From contig NZ_JAUSZJ010000002.1 in NCBI RefSeq assembly GCF_030817475.1, forward strand, positions 1,293,501-1,357,500: DNA of 64,000 nt, given 5' to 3'. The notes under the pieces were generated by a model, which was not told the DNA's origin, searched no databases, and saw only the letters and a program-made list of their open reading frames with translations. Of this stretch, positions 55,776 through 64,000 are shown piece after piece. The stretch comes from Streptomyces sp. V2I9 (GTDB lineage Bacteria > Actinomycetota > Actinomycetes > Streptomycetales > Streptomycetaceae). The position numbers and the translations under genes were made by a program. The number at the start of each line of letters is the position of its first letter. The first letter of the stretch is position 1.

Positions 55776-56408
55776 ATGTCGACCCATGCGAAGCGTGAAC
55801 GTCTCCTGCTGGCCGATCTGTTGGAAGCGGCCGGTCCCCGGGCGCCGACCCTGTGCGACGGCTGGAGGACCCGCGATCTGGCCGCCCATGTGGTGGTCCG
55901 CGAACGTCGCGCGGACGCGGCGGGCGGGCTGCTGGTCGGGGCGTTGAGGCCCCGGCTGGAGCGGGTGCAGGCGGAGTTCGCGGCGAAGCCCTACGAGGAG
56001 CTGATCCAGCTGATCCGCACCGGTCCGCCGCGGTTCTCCCCGATGTCCCTCAAGCAGATCGACGAGGCGGCGAACACGGTGGAGTTCTTCGTCCACACGG
56101 AGGACGTGCGCCGGGCCCAGCCGGACTGGTCGCGCCGTGAACTGGACCCGGTCTTCTCCGATGTGCTCTGGTCGAGGCTCGAGAAGACGGCCCGGCTGCT
56201 GGGCCGCCGGTCCCCGGTGGGGCTGGTGCTGCGCTGTCCGGACGGACGGACGGCGGTGGCGCACAAGGGGGTCCCGGTGGTGACGGTGACCGGGGAGCCC
56301 GGCGAGCTGCTGCTGTACGCGTTCGGGCGGCAGGACGCCGCGGACGTCCAGGTGGAGGGCGAGGAGGCGGCGGTGGAGCGGCTGCGGATGGCGGAGCTGG
56401 GGATGTAG
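55776..56408 (+). CDS. TIGR03085-type metal-binding protein (DinB / maleylpyruvate isomerase-like fold)
   Basis: 210 residues from ATG 55776. [20 protein letters not shown] then [20 protein letters not shown] fit the four-helix DinB-like fold found in mycothiol-dependent enzymes. Candidate metal ligands are His38 (AAHVVVRE) and a pair in [14 protein letters not shown]. The C-terminal 70 residues form a mixed domain ([20 protein letters not shown]). Substrate unknown. It is divergent from hisI, with 84 bases between starts, and convergent with the PucR-type regulator. Confidence 0.85.
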   Translation: MSTHAKRERLLLADLLEAAGPRAPTLCDGWRTRDLAAHVVVRERRADAAGGLLVGALRPRLERVQAEFAAKPYEELIQLIRTGPPRFSPMSLKQIDEAANTVEFFVHTEDVRRAQPDWSRRELDPVFSDVLWSRLEKTARLLGRRSPVGLVLRCPDGRTAVAHKGVPVVTVTGEPGELLLYAFGRQDAADVQVEGEEAAVERLRMAELGM

Positions 56409-56500
56409 CCCTCGGCCGGGCGGCCCGGCGCGGCGGAGGGCTGTGAGGCGGGGCGGAGCGGCGCGGCGGGCCGGTTCGGCGGGGCGTGGTGGGGTGCGTT

Positions 56501-57907
56501 TCACGCGCCGCGCAGCCGTCGCGCGGCCAGGGCGAGGGAGATCTCGACCGCGTCGCGGGGGCGGGTGAGGCAGCGGCCGGTGAGCTGTTCGAAGCGGCGG
56601 AGGCGGTTGAGGACGGTGTTGCGGTGGCAGTAGAGCCGCGCGCCCGCCCGTTGCGCCGAGCCGTCCGCGTCCAGCCAGGCGGTGAGGGTCTCCACGATGA
56701 CGTCGCGGTCGGCGGGGTCCAGCTGGTCCAGCGGCCCCAGCACCCGGTCGGCGAGCGCCCCGGCGAGGTCCGGGGAGGCGACGACCATGGCGTCCGGGAG
56801 GTGCTCGTCGAGCAGGACAGCGCCCCCGGACGCGGGGCAGGCGCGCAGCGCGGTCTCCGCCAGCCGCCGGGCCTCGCCGAGCGCGGCCAGCCCCTCCACG
56901 GCGGAGCCGATCCCGGCCCGGAGTCCGGCCGGTACGTCTAGCCCGGCGGCCAGCGCGCCCAGTTCGCCGGGCCCTCCCGTCAGCGGCAGGATCGCGAACT
57001 CGGCGTCCGGGCCCGGGTGCCAGAGCGGTGCGGCGCCCGAGGCGGCGGGAAGCAGGAGCGGCGGCCGGGCGGCGGAACCGGAACCGCCCGGCGCGGCCCC
57101 CGGTCCGTCGGGTGCGCTCCCCGGCCCGCGCGGTGCCGTTCCCGGTCCGTCGGGTGCGCTCCCCGGCCCGGCCGGAGCCGCGGGGACCGTCCTGCCCCCG
57201 TCGGCGGCGGCCACGGCGAGTACCGCGTACCGGCCCTGCTCCGGCAGCCCCAGCATCGCGGACGCCTCCGCGAGGTCCGCGATCCGGGCGGTCCCGTCGA
57301 GCAGGGCGGCGACCATGAGCCGCTGCCGGTTCTCGCGCCGCCAGGTCAGCCGCCGCTCGGCCTGCCGGTAGGCGTCCGCGACGATGCCGCAGTGTTCGTC
57401 GACGAAGTTCCACACGTCGGCGGCGACATGGACGAGCAGCCGCACGTCGTCGGGGTCGCGCCGCGCGGTCTCGTCCACGAGGCCCTGCCAGACCATCGCG
57501 CCGCCCATCCGGAAGGCGTGCAGGACCGCGTCGAGCGGCATGCCCTGCCCGGCGCGGATCTCACCGATCCAGCGGGAGGTGCGGTGGGCGGCCTCCCGGA
57601 ACTCCCGCGGCTGGAGCAGCGAGCCGACGTTGTGCCGCAGCGAGTGGTGCACCTCCTGCCAGATCTCGGCCCGGCCGGAGTCGATCACCGCACGGTAGGC
57701 GGGCTCCTCGGCGTGCAGGGCCTCGACGAGCCGGTCGGTGAGGCTCGGGAGGGACGCGACGAGGACCCGGGCGGCCCGGTGCAGCACCTCGACCGCCTCC
57801 CGGTCGGCCAGCGACCGGAAGCGCTCCGGCAACGGAGGCACCGGCGCGCGGGACGCCGGGTACCTTCCGTGCGGCGACCCGATCCGCGAACGTACGACCT
57901 GTGGCAT
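56501..57907 (-). CDS. PucR/CdaR-type transcriptional regulator
   Basis: 468 residues from ATG 57907, with GGAGG six bases upstream. The N-terminal 170 residues are an all-helical RsbT/sensor-like domain ([20 protein letters not shown] ... [20 protein letters not shown]). A Pro/Gly/Ala linker with a 14-residue repeat follows (about 250-285), then the GGDEF-like CdaR region. The C-terminal helix-turn-helix is typical of Puc[21 protein letters not shown] and [20 protein letters not shown]. Such proteins often control a neighbouring gene, but the effector here is unknown. Confidence 0.9.
   Translation of the reverse strand: MPQVVRSRIGSPHGRYPASRAPVPPLPERFRSLADREAVEVLHRAARVLVASLPSLTDRLVEALHAEEPAYRAVIDSGRAEIWQEVHHSLRHNVGSLLQPREFREAAHRTSRWIGEIRAGQGMPLDAVLHAFRMGGAMVWQGLVDETARRDPDDVRLLVHVAADVWNFVDEHCGIVADAYRQAERRLTWRRENRQRLMVAALLDGTARIADLAEASAMLGLPEQGRYAVLAVAAADGGRTVPAAPAGPGSAPDGPGTAPRGPGSAPDGPGAAPGGSGSAARPPLLLPAASGAAPLWHPGPDAEFAILPLTGGPGELGALAAGLDVPAGLRAGIGSAVEGLAALGEARRLAETALRACPASGGAVLLDEHLPDAMVVASPDLAGALADRVLGPLDQLDPADRDVIVETLTAWLDADGSAQRAGARLYCHRNTVLNRLRRFEQLTGRCLTRPRDAVEISLALAARRLRGA
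57099..57170 (-). repeat. 42-base repeat in the PucR-type linker
   Basis: Two identical 30-base blocks (57099-57128 and 57141-57170), 42 bases apart, encode PGSAPDGPG with variations. It is an in-frame linker repeat. Confidence 0.85.
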
Positions 57908-58095
57908 GGCGGCCTCCACCCGGATTCGGCCGGCCGCGCGAACGGCGGGCCCGGCGTACGGCGTCCCCGGCCCGGCGGGCATGAGCGCGGCGAGACGATC
58001 CTGACGCCCGCAGAATGGCATACCGCCCGGTCGGTACCTAGAGGTCTGCGCGAACTCGTCATCACGGTCCGGCAACCTCCGGGCCGCCCGGCGGC

Positions 58096-61000
58096 TCAGG
58101 GGCGCAGCAGCCGGGCCAGTTCGGTGCGGGAGCGGATGCCGAGGGCGGCGAAGACATTGCGGAGGTGGTGGTCGACCGTGCGCGGGCTGAGCGAAAGACG
58201 CAGCCCCACCTCGCGGTTGGTGGCCCCCTCGGCGACGCAGCGGGCGATGCGCTGCTGCTGCGGGGTGAGTGCGGCCAGCGGTTCGTCCCCCGCGTCCCGC
58301 GGGCTCCCGGCCGGCTCCCCCGCCGCCCGCAGCTCTCCGGCCGCCCGTTCCGCCCAGGCACGGGCCGTACAGCGCTGGAAGGCCACCAGGGCGTCGCGCA
58401 GCGGCCCGCGCGCCTCGCGGGTACGCCGGCGGCGTCGCAGCCACTGCCCGTACAGCAGCAGAGTGCGGGCCCTCTCGAAGTCGCCGTCGGCCCGGCCGTG
58501 GTGGGCCAGGGCCTCCGCGTATCGGGCGTCGGCCTCGTCGGCGGGGGCCAGCAGGGCACGGCAGCGGGCCAGTTGGGCGGGGGCTCCCGGATCGGCGGTC
58601 CGGGCCGCCCAGGAGGCGAACGCGTCGACGGCGGCGTGCAGTTCTCCGGATTCCTCCGGCGGCCGTCCCGCCAGGACCGCGGCCTCGACCCAGCAGGGCA
58701 CGGCGAGTGTCCGGACGGCGAAGTGGCCCCGGCCCGGCCCGGTCCCGATCAGGGGGGCGAGCCGGGCGGCCGCTTCGCCGGGCCGTCCGGACGCCAGATC
58801 CGCGCGGGCCCGCGCCCAGGTGGCGAGGGTGGCGGCCTGGACCAGCCCGTTCGGCGCGGCCCCGGCCAGCGCGGCGTCCGCGTGCGCGGCGCACGCCTCG
58901 GCGGGGCCCTCGACCGACGCGGCGAGCGCGAGGACGGCGTGCAGTCGGGCGGAGCTGTTGGGCTGCCCCGCGCGCCGGGCGGCGTGCAGCCCCTCCAACG
59001 CGTGGGCCCGCGCACCGGCGTGCCGCCCGGCCCGCAGTTCCGCGTAGGCGAGGTGTTCGAGCGCTTGGGGCAGGAGCGCGTCGGGGCCCCGCGTCCGGAG
59101 GGCGGCGAGCGCCCGCGCTCCCGCCCGGCAGGCGGCGCCGATGTCCCCGAGCACCAGCCCCGCGACCCCGGCCCGCAGCAGTTCGGCCGGGCCTCCGGCG
59201 TCCCCGGCAGGGTTCCGGGCGGGGCTCCCGGCGGGGTCGAGGCAGCGGCGGAGCCGGGCGTGGCCTTCGGCGGTACGGCCCTCCAGCACGGCGGCCATAC
59301 CGGCCCGGTAGTCCTCCAGGCTCCCCTCCGGCGAGGTGGGCGCGAGCCGGTCGAGGGCACCGAGGTAGCCGAGCGCGTCCCCCGCCGCCCAGGCGGCCTC
59401 GGCCGCACCGAGGAGGGCGTCGGGTGTGCGGGGGTCGTCGGGCCCGAGCAGTTCGGCCGCGGCGAGCAGGGCTTCGTGGGCGTCGGCGGCGGGCCCGGAG
59501 CGCAGGGCGAGCATGCCGTGGACGTAGGACGCCAGGCCCCGCGAGCCCCCGCCCGAGGGGCTCGCCGCACCGGCCGCCCGCGACCCGGTCCTGGCCAGCA
59601 GGGCGCGGGCCAGGGACGGGTCACCCGCCAGTCGCGCCTGCTCGGCCGCGGCGGCGAACCGGGCGGCCCGCAGGGCCGGTCCGGCGGAGAGCCGGGCGGC
59701 ACGGACGAGGGCGGCGGAGCGTTCGGCATGCGGCCGGGGGGCCACGGCGGCCGCCTCGATCCGGGCGGCCAGCACGGGGTCCGGCCCCGGCGCGGCACAG
59801 GCCCGCTGGACGAGCGCGGCGAGAGGCACGGGGGCGGAGACGCCCGGCGGGGCCACAGGAGCCGGGCCGTCCGGCGAGAACCCGGCAGGGGGACCGCCCG
59901 GCACGAACCCGGCAGCGGGGCCGTCCGGCGGGGCCACAGGAGCAGCCCCATCCCGCGTCCGTGAGGCGGCAGCCTCCGTGGAGGCTCGGGCGGCGGCCTC
60001 CCCGGCCCCCCGGTCGGCCGGTTCCGGGAGGACCCGGTCGTCGCCGGCGCGCGTGGAGGGCCGGCCGCCGGGGCCGGCCGCGCGGGCCCGGCCGGAAGCG
60101 GAGTCTTCCGGCGTCCGGTCCGCGGCCTCCGTCAGCAGGGCCGCGAGCAGTTCGTGGGCGGCGCGGCGGTGGGGCCAGGGGGTGTGGCGGAGGACGGCGG
60201 GGGCGATCAGGCGGTGGGCGAAGTGGACGCGGCTGCCCGCGCGTTGGAGGAGGCCACCGACGCCGGTGAGGCCGGACAGGGCGCGGTCCAGGAAGCTGCG
60301 GGACAGCCCGTGGCGGGTGCCCGCGCGCAGCAGGAGCAGAGCGTCCGCCCCGGCGCCGTCCGGCTCGTGCTCCTGGGCCGCCGCGGCGAGCAGGAGCAGG
60401 GCGCGGGCCGGGGCCGGGAGGCCGTCGAGGCGTGCGGCGTGGGCGGCCAGTACCGCTTCGCCGCCCGGCAGGGGGTAGGGCAGCGGGGCCCGTCCCGCGA
60501 GTTCGTCCGGGGTGAGGCGGTCGGTGAGCCCGACGAGCAGCCGGGGGTTTCCGGCCGCCTCGCGGAGGAGTTCGGCGCGCACGACCGGGTCGAGCACGTC
60601 CGTACCGGCGCCCGGAGCGAGCCGGTCCAGGAGCGCCGAGGCCGCCTCCGCGTCCAGCGGCCCCAGGCGGAGCGTGGGCAGTCCGGCGAAGGGGGCGGCC
60701 CCGTCGGCGGCGGTGAGCAGGACGGCGGTCCGGCTGCCCGCGCCCGGTCCGTGGGCCACGGCGGCCAGGGTGGTCCGGGAGGCCGGGTCCCAGACGTGCG
60801 TGTCGTCGGCGCAGATCAGCAGGGGCCGCCCGTCGTCCGGTGCCCACCGCTTCCGCGGCTCCCGCAGCCGGGCGGCCAGCGCCTCCGGCGACATGACGGG
60901 GTACGCGGCGGCGGTCGGCGGGGCGAACGACCCGTCCGGCCCGTCACCGGTCGCGGACCGGTCGGGGCGGGCGGCCGTGGCGTACAGCACGGGACCTCGG

Positions 61001-61182
61001 TCCCGGTGTGCGTCGGCGGCCGCGCGCAGCAGTGCCGTACGGCCGAGGCCCGGTGGCGCGCTCAGGACGATCGCCCCTTCACGGCCCCGCCAGGATGCGT
61101 CCAACAAGCTGTGCACAGCGGCGAGTTCATCGTCCCGGCCGTACAGCCGGCCCGGACTGCGCACGGTCGTCGATGAGGTCAC
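58096..61182 (-). CDS. Large LuxR-family regulator with AAA-type ATPase domain
   Basis: 1028 residues from GTG 61182. The N-terminal AAA/STAND-type domain has SAPPGLGRTALLRAAADAHR (42-50), in which the Walker A lysine is an arginine (Arg48), and LLICADDTHVWDPAS as Walker B. A long helical-repeat middle follows, very rich in Ala, Gly and Arg. The last 65 residues are a LuxR helix-turn-helix (ALTPQQQRIARCVAEGATNR, LSPRTVDHHLRNVFAALGIR). Related LAL proteins switch on gene clusters. Here the nearest genes are a PucR-type regulator and a cutinase; the target is unknown. Confidence 0.9.
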   Translation of the reverse strand: MTSSTTVRSPGRLYGRDDELAAVHSLLDASWRGREGAIVLSAPPGLGRTALLRAAADAHRDRGPVLYATAARPDRSATGDGPDGSFAPPTAAAYPVMSPEALAARLREPRKRWAPDDGRPLLICADDTHVWDPASRTTLAAVAHGPGAGSRTAVLLTAADGAAPFAGLPTLRLGPLDAEAASALLDRLAPGAGTDVLDPVVRAELLREAAGNPRLLVGLTDRLTPDELAGRAPLPYPLPGGEAVLAAHAARLDGLPAPARALLLLAAAAQEHEPDGAGADALLLLRAGTRHGLSRSFLDRALSGLTGVGGLLQRAGSRVHFAHRLIAPAVLRHTPWPHRRAAHELLAALLTEAADRTPEDSASGRARAAGPGGRPSTRAGDDRVLPEPADRGAGEAAARASTEAAASRTRDGAAPVAPPDGPAAGFVPGGPPAGFSPDGPAPVAPPGVSAPVPLAALVQRACAAPGPDPVLAARIEAAAVAPRPHAERSAALVRAARLSAGPALRAARFAAAAEQARLAGDPSLARALLARTGSRAAGAASPSGGGSRGLASYVHGMLALRSGPAADAHEALLAAAELLGPDDPRTPDALLGAAEAAWAAGDALGYLGALDRLAPTSPEGSLEDYRAGMAAVLEGRTAEGHARLRRCLDPAGSPARNPAGDAGGPAELLRAGVAGLVLGDIGAACRAGARALAALRTRGPDALLPQALEHLAYAELRAGRHAGARAHALEGLHAARRAGQPNSSARLHAVLALAASVEGPAEACAAHADAALAGAAPNGLVQAATLATWARARADLASGRPGEAAARLAPLIGTGPGRGHFAVRTLAVPCWVEAAVLAGRPPEESGELHAAVDAFASWAARTADPGAPAQLARCRALLAPADEADARYAEALAHHGRADGDFERARTLLLYGQWLRRRRRTREARGPLRDALVAFQRCTARAWAERAAGELRAAGEPAGSPRDAGDEPLAALTPQQQRIARCVAEGATNREVGLRLSLSPRTVDHHLRNVFAALGIRSRTELARLLRP

Positions 61183-61276
61183 ACCGGCACGGTACGGTCG
61201 CGTCGGCGGGCCGGGAAGCGCCCCGTCCGGGTGGCGCGCGCGGACTCCCCGGTGCGGTGCGCGCGCCCAGTGCGGG

Positions 61277-61312
61277 CCCTGCCGCGCTGTGCCGGAGCAC
61301 AGCGCGGCAGGG
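61277..61312 (-). terminator. Terminator of the cutinase gene
   Basis: A perfect 16-base stem (arms 61277-61292 and 61297-61312) with loop CGGA, 20 bases past the cutinase stop. Confidence 0.92.
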
Positions 61313-61332
61313 ACGGCGGGGCACGAAGGACC

Positions 61333-62265
61333 CTACGCGGTGTGCGGGCAGGTCCCCCGGTACTCCGCGATGGTCAGGCTCGGCGCGGGCAGCGGGCAGA
61401 GGAACTGCTCGTAGCGGGTGTCGTCGTCGATGAAGCGCTTCAGCCAGGAGATGCTGTACTTGGCGATCGTCGTGTTGGAGGTGTTCGGCGTGAAGTGCGA
61501 GGCGCCGCGCAGTTCCAGGTAAGCCTTGTCGAGCGAGCCCGGCAGCGACTCGTAGAACGGTTCGGAGTGCGTGGCGACGGGCGCGACCGTATCGCCGTCC
61601 GCCCCCACCACGAGGGTGGGCGTGCGCAGTTCGGGCCAGGTCTTGTCGGTGTTCCAGCCGGTCAGCGGGATCGCCGCCTTCAGCGAGGTGCGGCTCTTCG
61701 CGGCCTCCAGGCTGCCGCCGCCGCCCATCGAGTGGCCCATCACCCCGAGCCGGGAGGCGTCGACCCGGTTCCGTACCGAGCTGCGCTGGGTCAGGTAGTC
61801 CAGGGCGGCGAGGAGTTGGCGGCCCCGGCTGTCCGGCTGGTCGAGCGTGGTGATGGTGTCGATGGTGAAGACCACGAAGCCCTGGGAGGCCAGGCGCGGC
61901 CCGAGCCAGGCGATGGAGGACTCGTAGGCGGTGAAGCCGGGCGAGACGACGACCGCGCCGAAGGTGCCGTCGGCGGTGGAGGTCGGGTAGTGGATGGTGC
62001 CGCCGCCGAACCCGCTCACGGCGAGGGAGGAGACGGAGGTCTGCGACGTGGCGTAGGAGCCGCGGCTCGCCTCGATGGAGGCGTTCGTGGGGGCCGGGCC
62101 GCGCTCGTAGGGGTTGTCGGCGGCCCGGGCGCCGGGGGCCAGGGCGGTCATCAGGAGACCGGCGGTGGCCGCGCCGGCGGCCATCAGGCCCATCGGCGTA
62201 CGGACGCGGCTCGGGCGGGAAGGGCGCGGGGGGAGGGTGCCGGAGGGGAGGAGGTGCTGCTGCAC
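61333..62265 (-). CDS. Secreted cutinase / polyester hydrolase (PET-hydrolase-like)
   Basis: 310 residues from GTG 62265, with GAGAGGA eight bases upstream. A signal peptide ends near Ala48 (GARA then ADNPYERG). The alpha/beta hydrolase shows Ser179 in GHSMGGGG, Asp225 in [10 protein letters not shown] and His257 in GASHFTPN. Trp204 (LTGW) and Phe111 (SPGFTAY) line the aromatic substrate cleft in bacterial polyester hydrolases, and Cys290 with Cys306 should form the C-terminal disulphide. It is close, from memory, to actinomycete cutinases (TfCut2, SM14est) that hydrolyse cutin, aliphatic polyesters and PET. It sits between hisF and a LuxR-type regulator. Confidence 0.95.
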   Translation of the reverse strand: MQQHLLPSGTLPPRPSRPSRVRTPMGLMAAGAATAGLLMTALAPGARAADNPYERGPAPTNASIEASRGSYATSQTSVSSLAVSGFGGGTIHYPTSTADGTFGAVVVSPGFTAYESSIAWLGPRLASQGFVVFTIDTITTLDQPDSRGRQLLAALDYLTQRSSVRNRVDASRLGVMGHSMGGGGSLEAAKSRTSLKAAIPLTGWNTDKTWPELRTPTLVVGADGDTVAPVATHSEPFYESLPGSLDKAYLELRGASHFTPNTSNTTIAKYSISWLKRFIDDDTRYEQFLCPLPAPSLTIAEYRGTCPHTA

Positions 62266-62412
62266 GGGGGGATCCTCTCGGTGGTGACGGACCACACCAC
62301 GCGCGGGTCCGCGGCCCCTCGTCCGAGGGCCGCGGGACGCGCGCCGTGGCGGCGGCCGGCGTTCGCTCGCCGACGGTCGCCACTCTCGCCCCGCGTCCCG
62401 TGGACACGCATC

Positions 62413-62450
62413 GGCGGTATCACCGGTCTCGGTGGACCGGTGACACCGCC
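62413..62450 (-). terminator. Terminator of hisF
   Basis: A 15-base stem with one mismatch (arms 62413-62427 and 62436-62450) and an 8-base loop, 19 bases after hisF. Confidence 0.82.
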
Positions 62451-62469
62451 GGTACCGCTCGGCGGCGCC

Positions 62470-63225
62470 TCAGCGGACCGGGTGGCCCGCCTCCCGCAGC
62501 GCGCCCTTGACCTCGGAGATGCGGAGGTCACCGAAGTGGAAGACGGAGGCGGCGAGCACCGCGTCGGCTCCCGCGCCGATCGCCGGGGCGAAGTCGGCGA
62601 GGCCGCCGGCGCCTCCGGAGGCGATGAGGGGGACGGAGACGTGCCTCCGCACCGCCTCGATCATCTCGGTGTCGTAGCCGTCCTTCGTGCCGTCGGCGTC
62701 CATCGAGTTGAGCAGGATCTCCCCCGCTCCCAGCTCGGCGGCCCGGTGGGCCCACTCGACGGCGTCGAGGCCGGTGCCCTTGCGGCCGCCGTGCGTGGTG
62801 ACCTCGAAGGTGCCCTGCGGGGTGCGGCGGGCGTCCACGGAGAGCACCAGGACCTGGCGTCCGAAGCGTTCGGCGATCTCACGGATGAGGTCGGGGCGGG
62901 CGATGGCGGCCGTGTTGACGCCGACCTTGTCGGCCCCGGCGCGCAGCAGCTTGTCGACGTCGTCCGCGGTGCGGACGCCGCCGCCGACCGTGAGCGGGAT
63001 GAAGACCTGCTCGGCGGTGCGGCGGACCACGTCGTACGTCGTCTCGCGGTCGCCGCTGGAGGCGGTGATGTCCAGGAAGGTCAGCTCGTCGGCGCCCTCG
63101 GCGTCGTACAGCGTGGCCATCTCGACGGGGTCGCCCGCGTCGCGCAGGTTCTGGAAGTTGACGCCCTTGACGACCCGGCCGTTGTCGACGTCCAGGCAGG
63201 GGATGACCCGTACGGCGAGACTCAT
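62470..63225 (-). CDS. hisF: Imidazole glycerol phosphate synthase, cyclase subunit
   Basis: 251 residues, full length, intact. It builds the imidazole ring using ammonia from His[21 protein letters not shown] holds the catalytic Asp11, [20 protein letters not shown] follows near 135, and [20 protein letters not shown] binds phosphate. ATG 63225 overlaps the upstream ridA-like stop (ATGA), so it is coupled to that gene and to priA. HisH is not in the window. Confidence 0.98.
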   Translation of the reverse strand: MSLAVRVIPCLDVDNGRVVKGVNFQNLRDAGDPVEMATLYDAEGADELTFLDITASSGDRETTYDVVRRTAEQVFIPLTVGGGVRTADDVDKLLRAGADKVGVNTAAIARPDLIREIAERFGRQVLVLSVDARRTPQGTFEVTTHGGRKGTGLDAVEWAHRAAELGAGEILLNSMDADGTKDGYDTEMIEAVRRHVSVPLIASGGAGGLADFAPAIGAGADAVLAASVFHFGDLRISEVKGALREAGHPVR

Positions 63226-63629
63226 CGGGCACCTCCCCGGTACGCCTCGACCTCGACCTCGACGACCAGGCTCGGGTCCACGAAGCCGGACACGATGATC
63301 ATCGAGGCGGCGGGGCGCACGGCGTCGAACAGCTCCTTGTGGGCGCGGCCGACCTCCTCCACGTCCCGCGCGTGCGTGATGTACATCCGGGTGCGGACGA
63401 CGTCCTCGCGGCCGAGGCCCACCTGCTCCAGCGCGGCGAACGCGACGTCGAAGGAGGTGACGGCCTGCTCGTACGGGGAGCCCGCGGCGATCTCGCCGTT
63501 GATCACGGAGGTGCAGCCGGCCACCAGGACGAGCCCGTTCGGGAGTTCGACGGCGCGCGAGTAGCCGAACTTCTCCTCCCGGGGGGCGCCGGTGGAGATC
63601 CGGCGTACGGAGGCGGGGGCGCCGCTCAT
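63222..63629 (-). CDS. RidA-family protein
   Basis: 135 residues. The RidA (YjgF/UK114) fold is visible: [40 protein letters not shown] and [20 protein letters not shown]. The conserved arginine that binds the substrate carboxylate is in DVVRTRM. RidA proteins destroy reactive enamine/imine intermediates made by PLP enzymes, which could protect the neighbouring amino-acid pathways. It is wedged between priA and hisF with ATGA overlaps on both sides. Confidence 0.93.
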   Translation of the reverse strand: MSGAPASVRRISTGAPREEKFGYSRAVELPNGLVLVAGCTSVINGEIAAGSPYEQAVTSFDVAFAALEQVGLGREDVVRTRMYITHARDVEEVGRAHKELFDAVRPAASMIIVSGFVDPSLVVEVEVEAYRGGAR

Positions 63630-64000
63630 GCGGCGACCGCCTTGAGCGCCTCTTCCAGCGTGAACGCCTTGGCGTACAGCGCCTTGCCGACGATCGCGCC
63701 CTCGACGCCCTCGGGGACGAGGAGGGAGATCGCGCGGAGGTCGTCGAGCGAGGAGACCCCGCCGGAGGCGACGACCGGCCGGTCGGTGGCGGCGCAGACG
63801 TCGCGCAGCAGGCCCAGGTTGGGGCCCTGGAGGGTGCCGTCCTTGGCGATGTCGGTGACGACGTAGCGGGCGCAGCCCTCGGAGTCGAGGCGGGCGAGGG
63901 TCTCGTACAGGTCGCCGCCGTCACGGGTCCAGCCCCGGCCGCGCAGGGTGGTGCCCCGGACGTCGAGGCCGACGGCGATCTTGTCGCCGTGCTCGGCGAT
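63626..64000 (-). CDS. priA: Bifunctional phosphoribosyl isomerase PriA, C-terminal part
   Basis: Only the last 124 codons are in the window; the gene continues beyond 64000. The fragment reads [40 protein letters not shown] and [20 protein letters not shown], the second half of a HisA-type barrel. In Streptomyces this single enzyme does both the HisA and TrpF isomerisations, joining the two pathways in this locus. Asp in VTDIAKDG is the expected second catalytic acid. Its end overlaps the ridA-like start (ATGA). Confidence 0.95.
   Translation of the reverse strand: MAEHGDKIAVGLDVRGTTLRGRGWTRDGGDLYETLARLDSEGCARYVVTDIAKDGTLQGPNLGLLRDVCAATDRPVVASGGVSSLDDLRAISLLVPEGVEGAIVGKALYAKAFTLEEALKAVAA

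Overview
The window is a 64 kb stretch of very GC-rich actinobacterial chromosome. Codon use, GTG starts, gene families and gene order all point to Streptomyces. The tail of the window (lgt, dsbA-like, trpA, trpB, trpM, trpC, three small membrane-protein genes, trpE, hisI ... hisF, ridA, priA) matches the trp/his locus I know from Streptomyces coelicolor. A single PriA in place of HisA and TrpF is typical of the group. No phage, insertion sequence or CRISPR array is visible; apart from two broken trp genes this looks like chromosomal core with some accessory genes.

Layout. 0-5.5 kb: end of a branched-chain amino-acid ABC transporter operon (livH-livM-livG-livF), a shared terminator, a PdtaR-type ANTAR response regulator, a tRNA-Leu(CAA), and a stand-alone helix-turn-helix/LAGLIDADG protein. 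5.4-9.7 kb: pyruvate kinase, a SIMPL-domain protein and a Tat-exported 5'-nucleotidase. 9.8-12.6 kb: a two-gene operon (PLP decarboxylase plus FAD N-hydroxylase) resembling the first half of a desferrioxamine pathway. 13.6-18.3 kb: aminopeptidase N, a MHYT-domain membrane protein with a recently expanded repeat tail, and chorismate mutase. 18.3-24.5 kb: an AraC regulator divergent from a GH35 beta-galactosidase, a S. griseus-type trypsin, a zinc metallopeptidase-like protein and an ankyrin protein. 24.5-30.6 kb: two GNAT acetyltransferases, a DEAD-box helicase, a cold-shock protein with a structured leader, a PNPOx-like protein, a HutD-like protein and a B-box rhomboid protease. 30.7-36.8 kb: glutamate synthase gltB-gltD. 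37.2-38 kb: a VIT/CCC1-family transporter with tandem iron-box-like sites upstream. 38.3-46.4 kb: a seven-gene operon of four ADP-ribosylglycohydrolase-family proteins, a PfkB sugar kinase, a class III CoA-transferase and a CitE-like lyase. 46.4-64 kb: lgt and the trp/his block, with regulators and a PET-hydrolase-like cutinase placed between hisI and hisF.

How genes work together. livHMGF import branched-chain amino acids; gltBD makes glutamate from glutamine and 2-oxoglutarate; the trp and his genes share PriA. The 38-46 kb operon is the most intriguing unit. Its start/stop overlaps imply one transcript, and its enzymes suggest release and phosphorylation of a ribosyl group together with CoA-dependent cleavage of an organic acid. 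The substrate is unknown. As given, both trpE and trpA carry a single-base insertion that breaks the frame, while trpB, trpM and trpC are intact. This is either a real tryptophan lesion or a pair of sequence errors.
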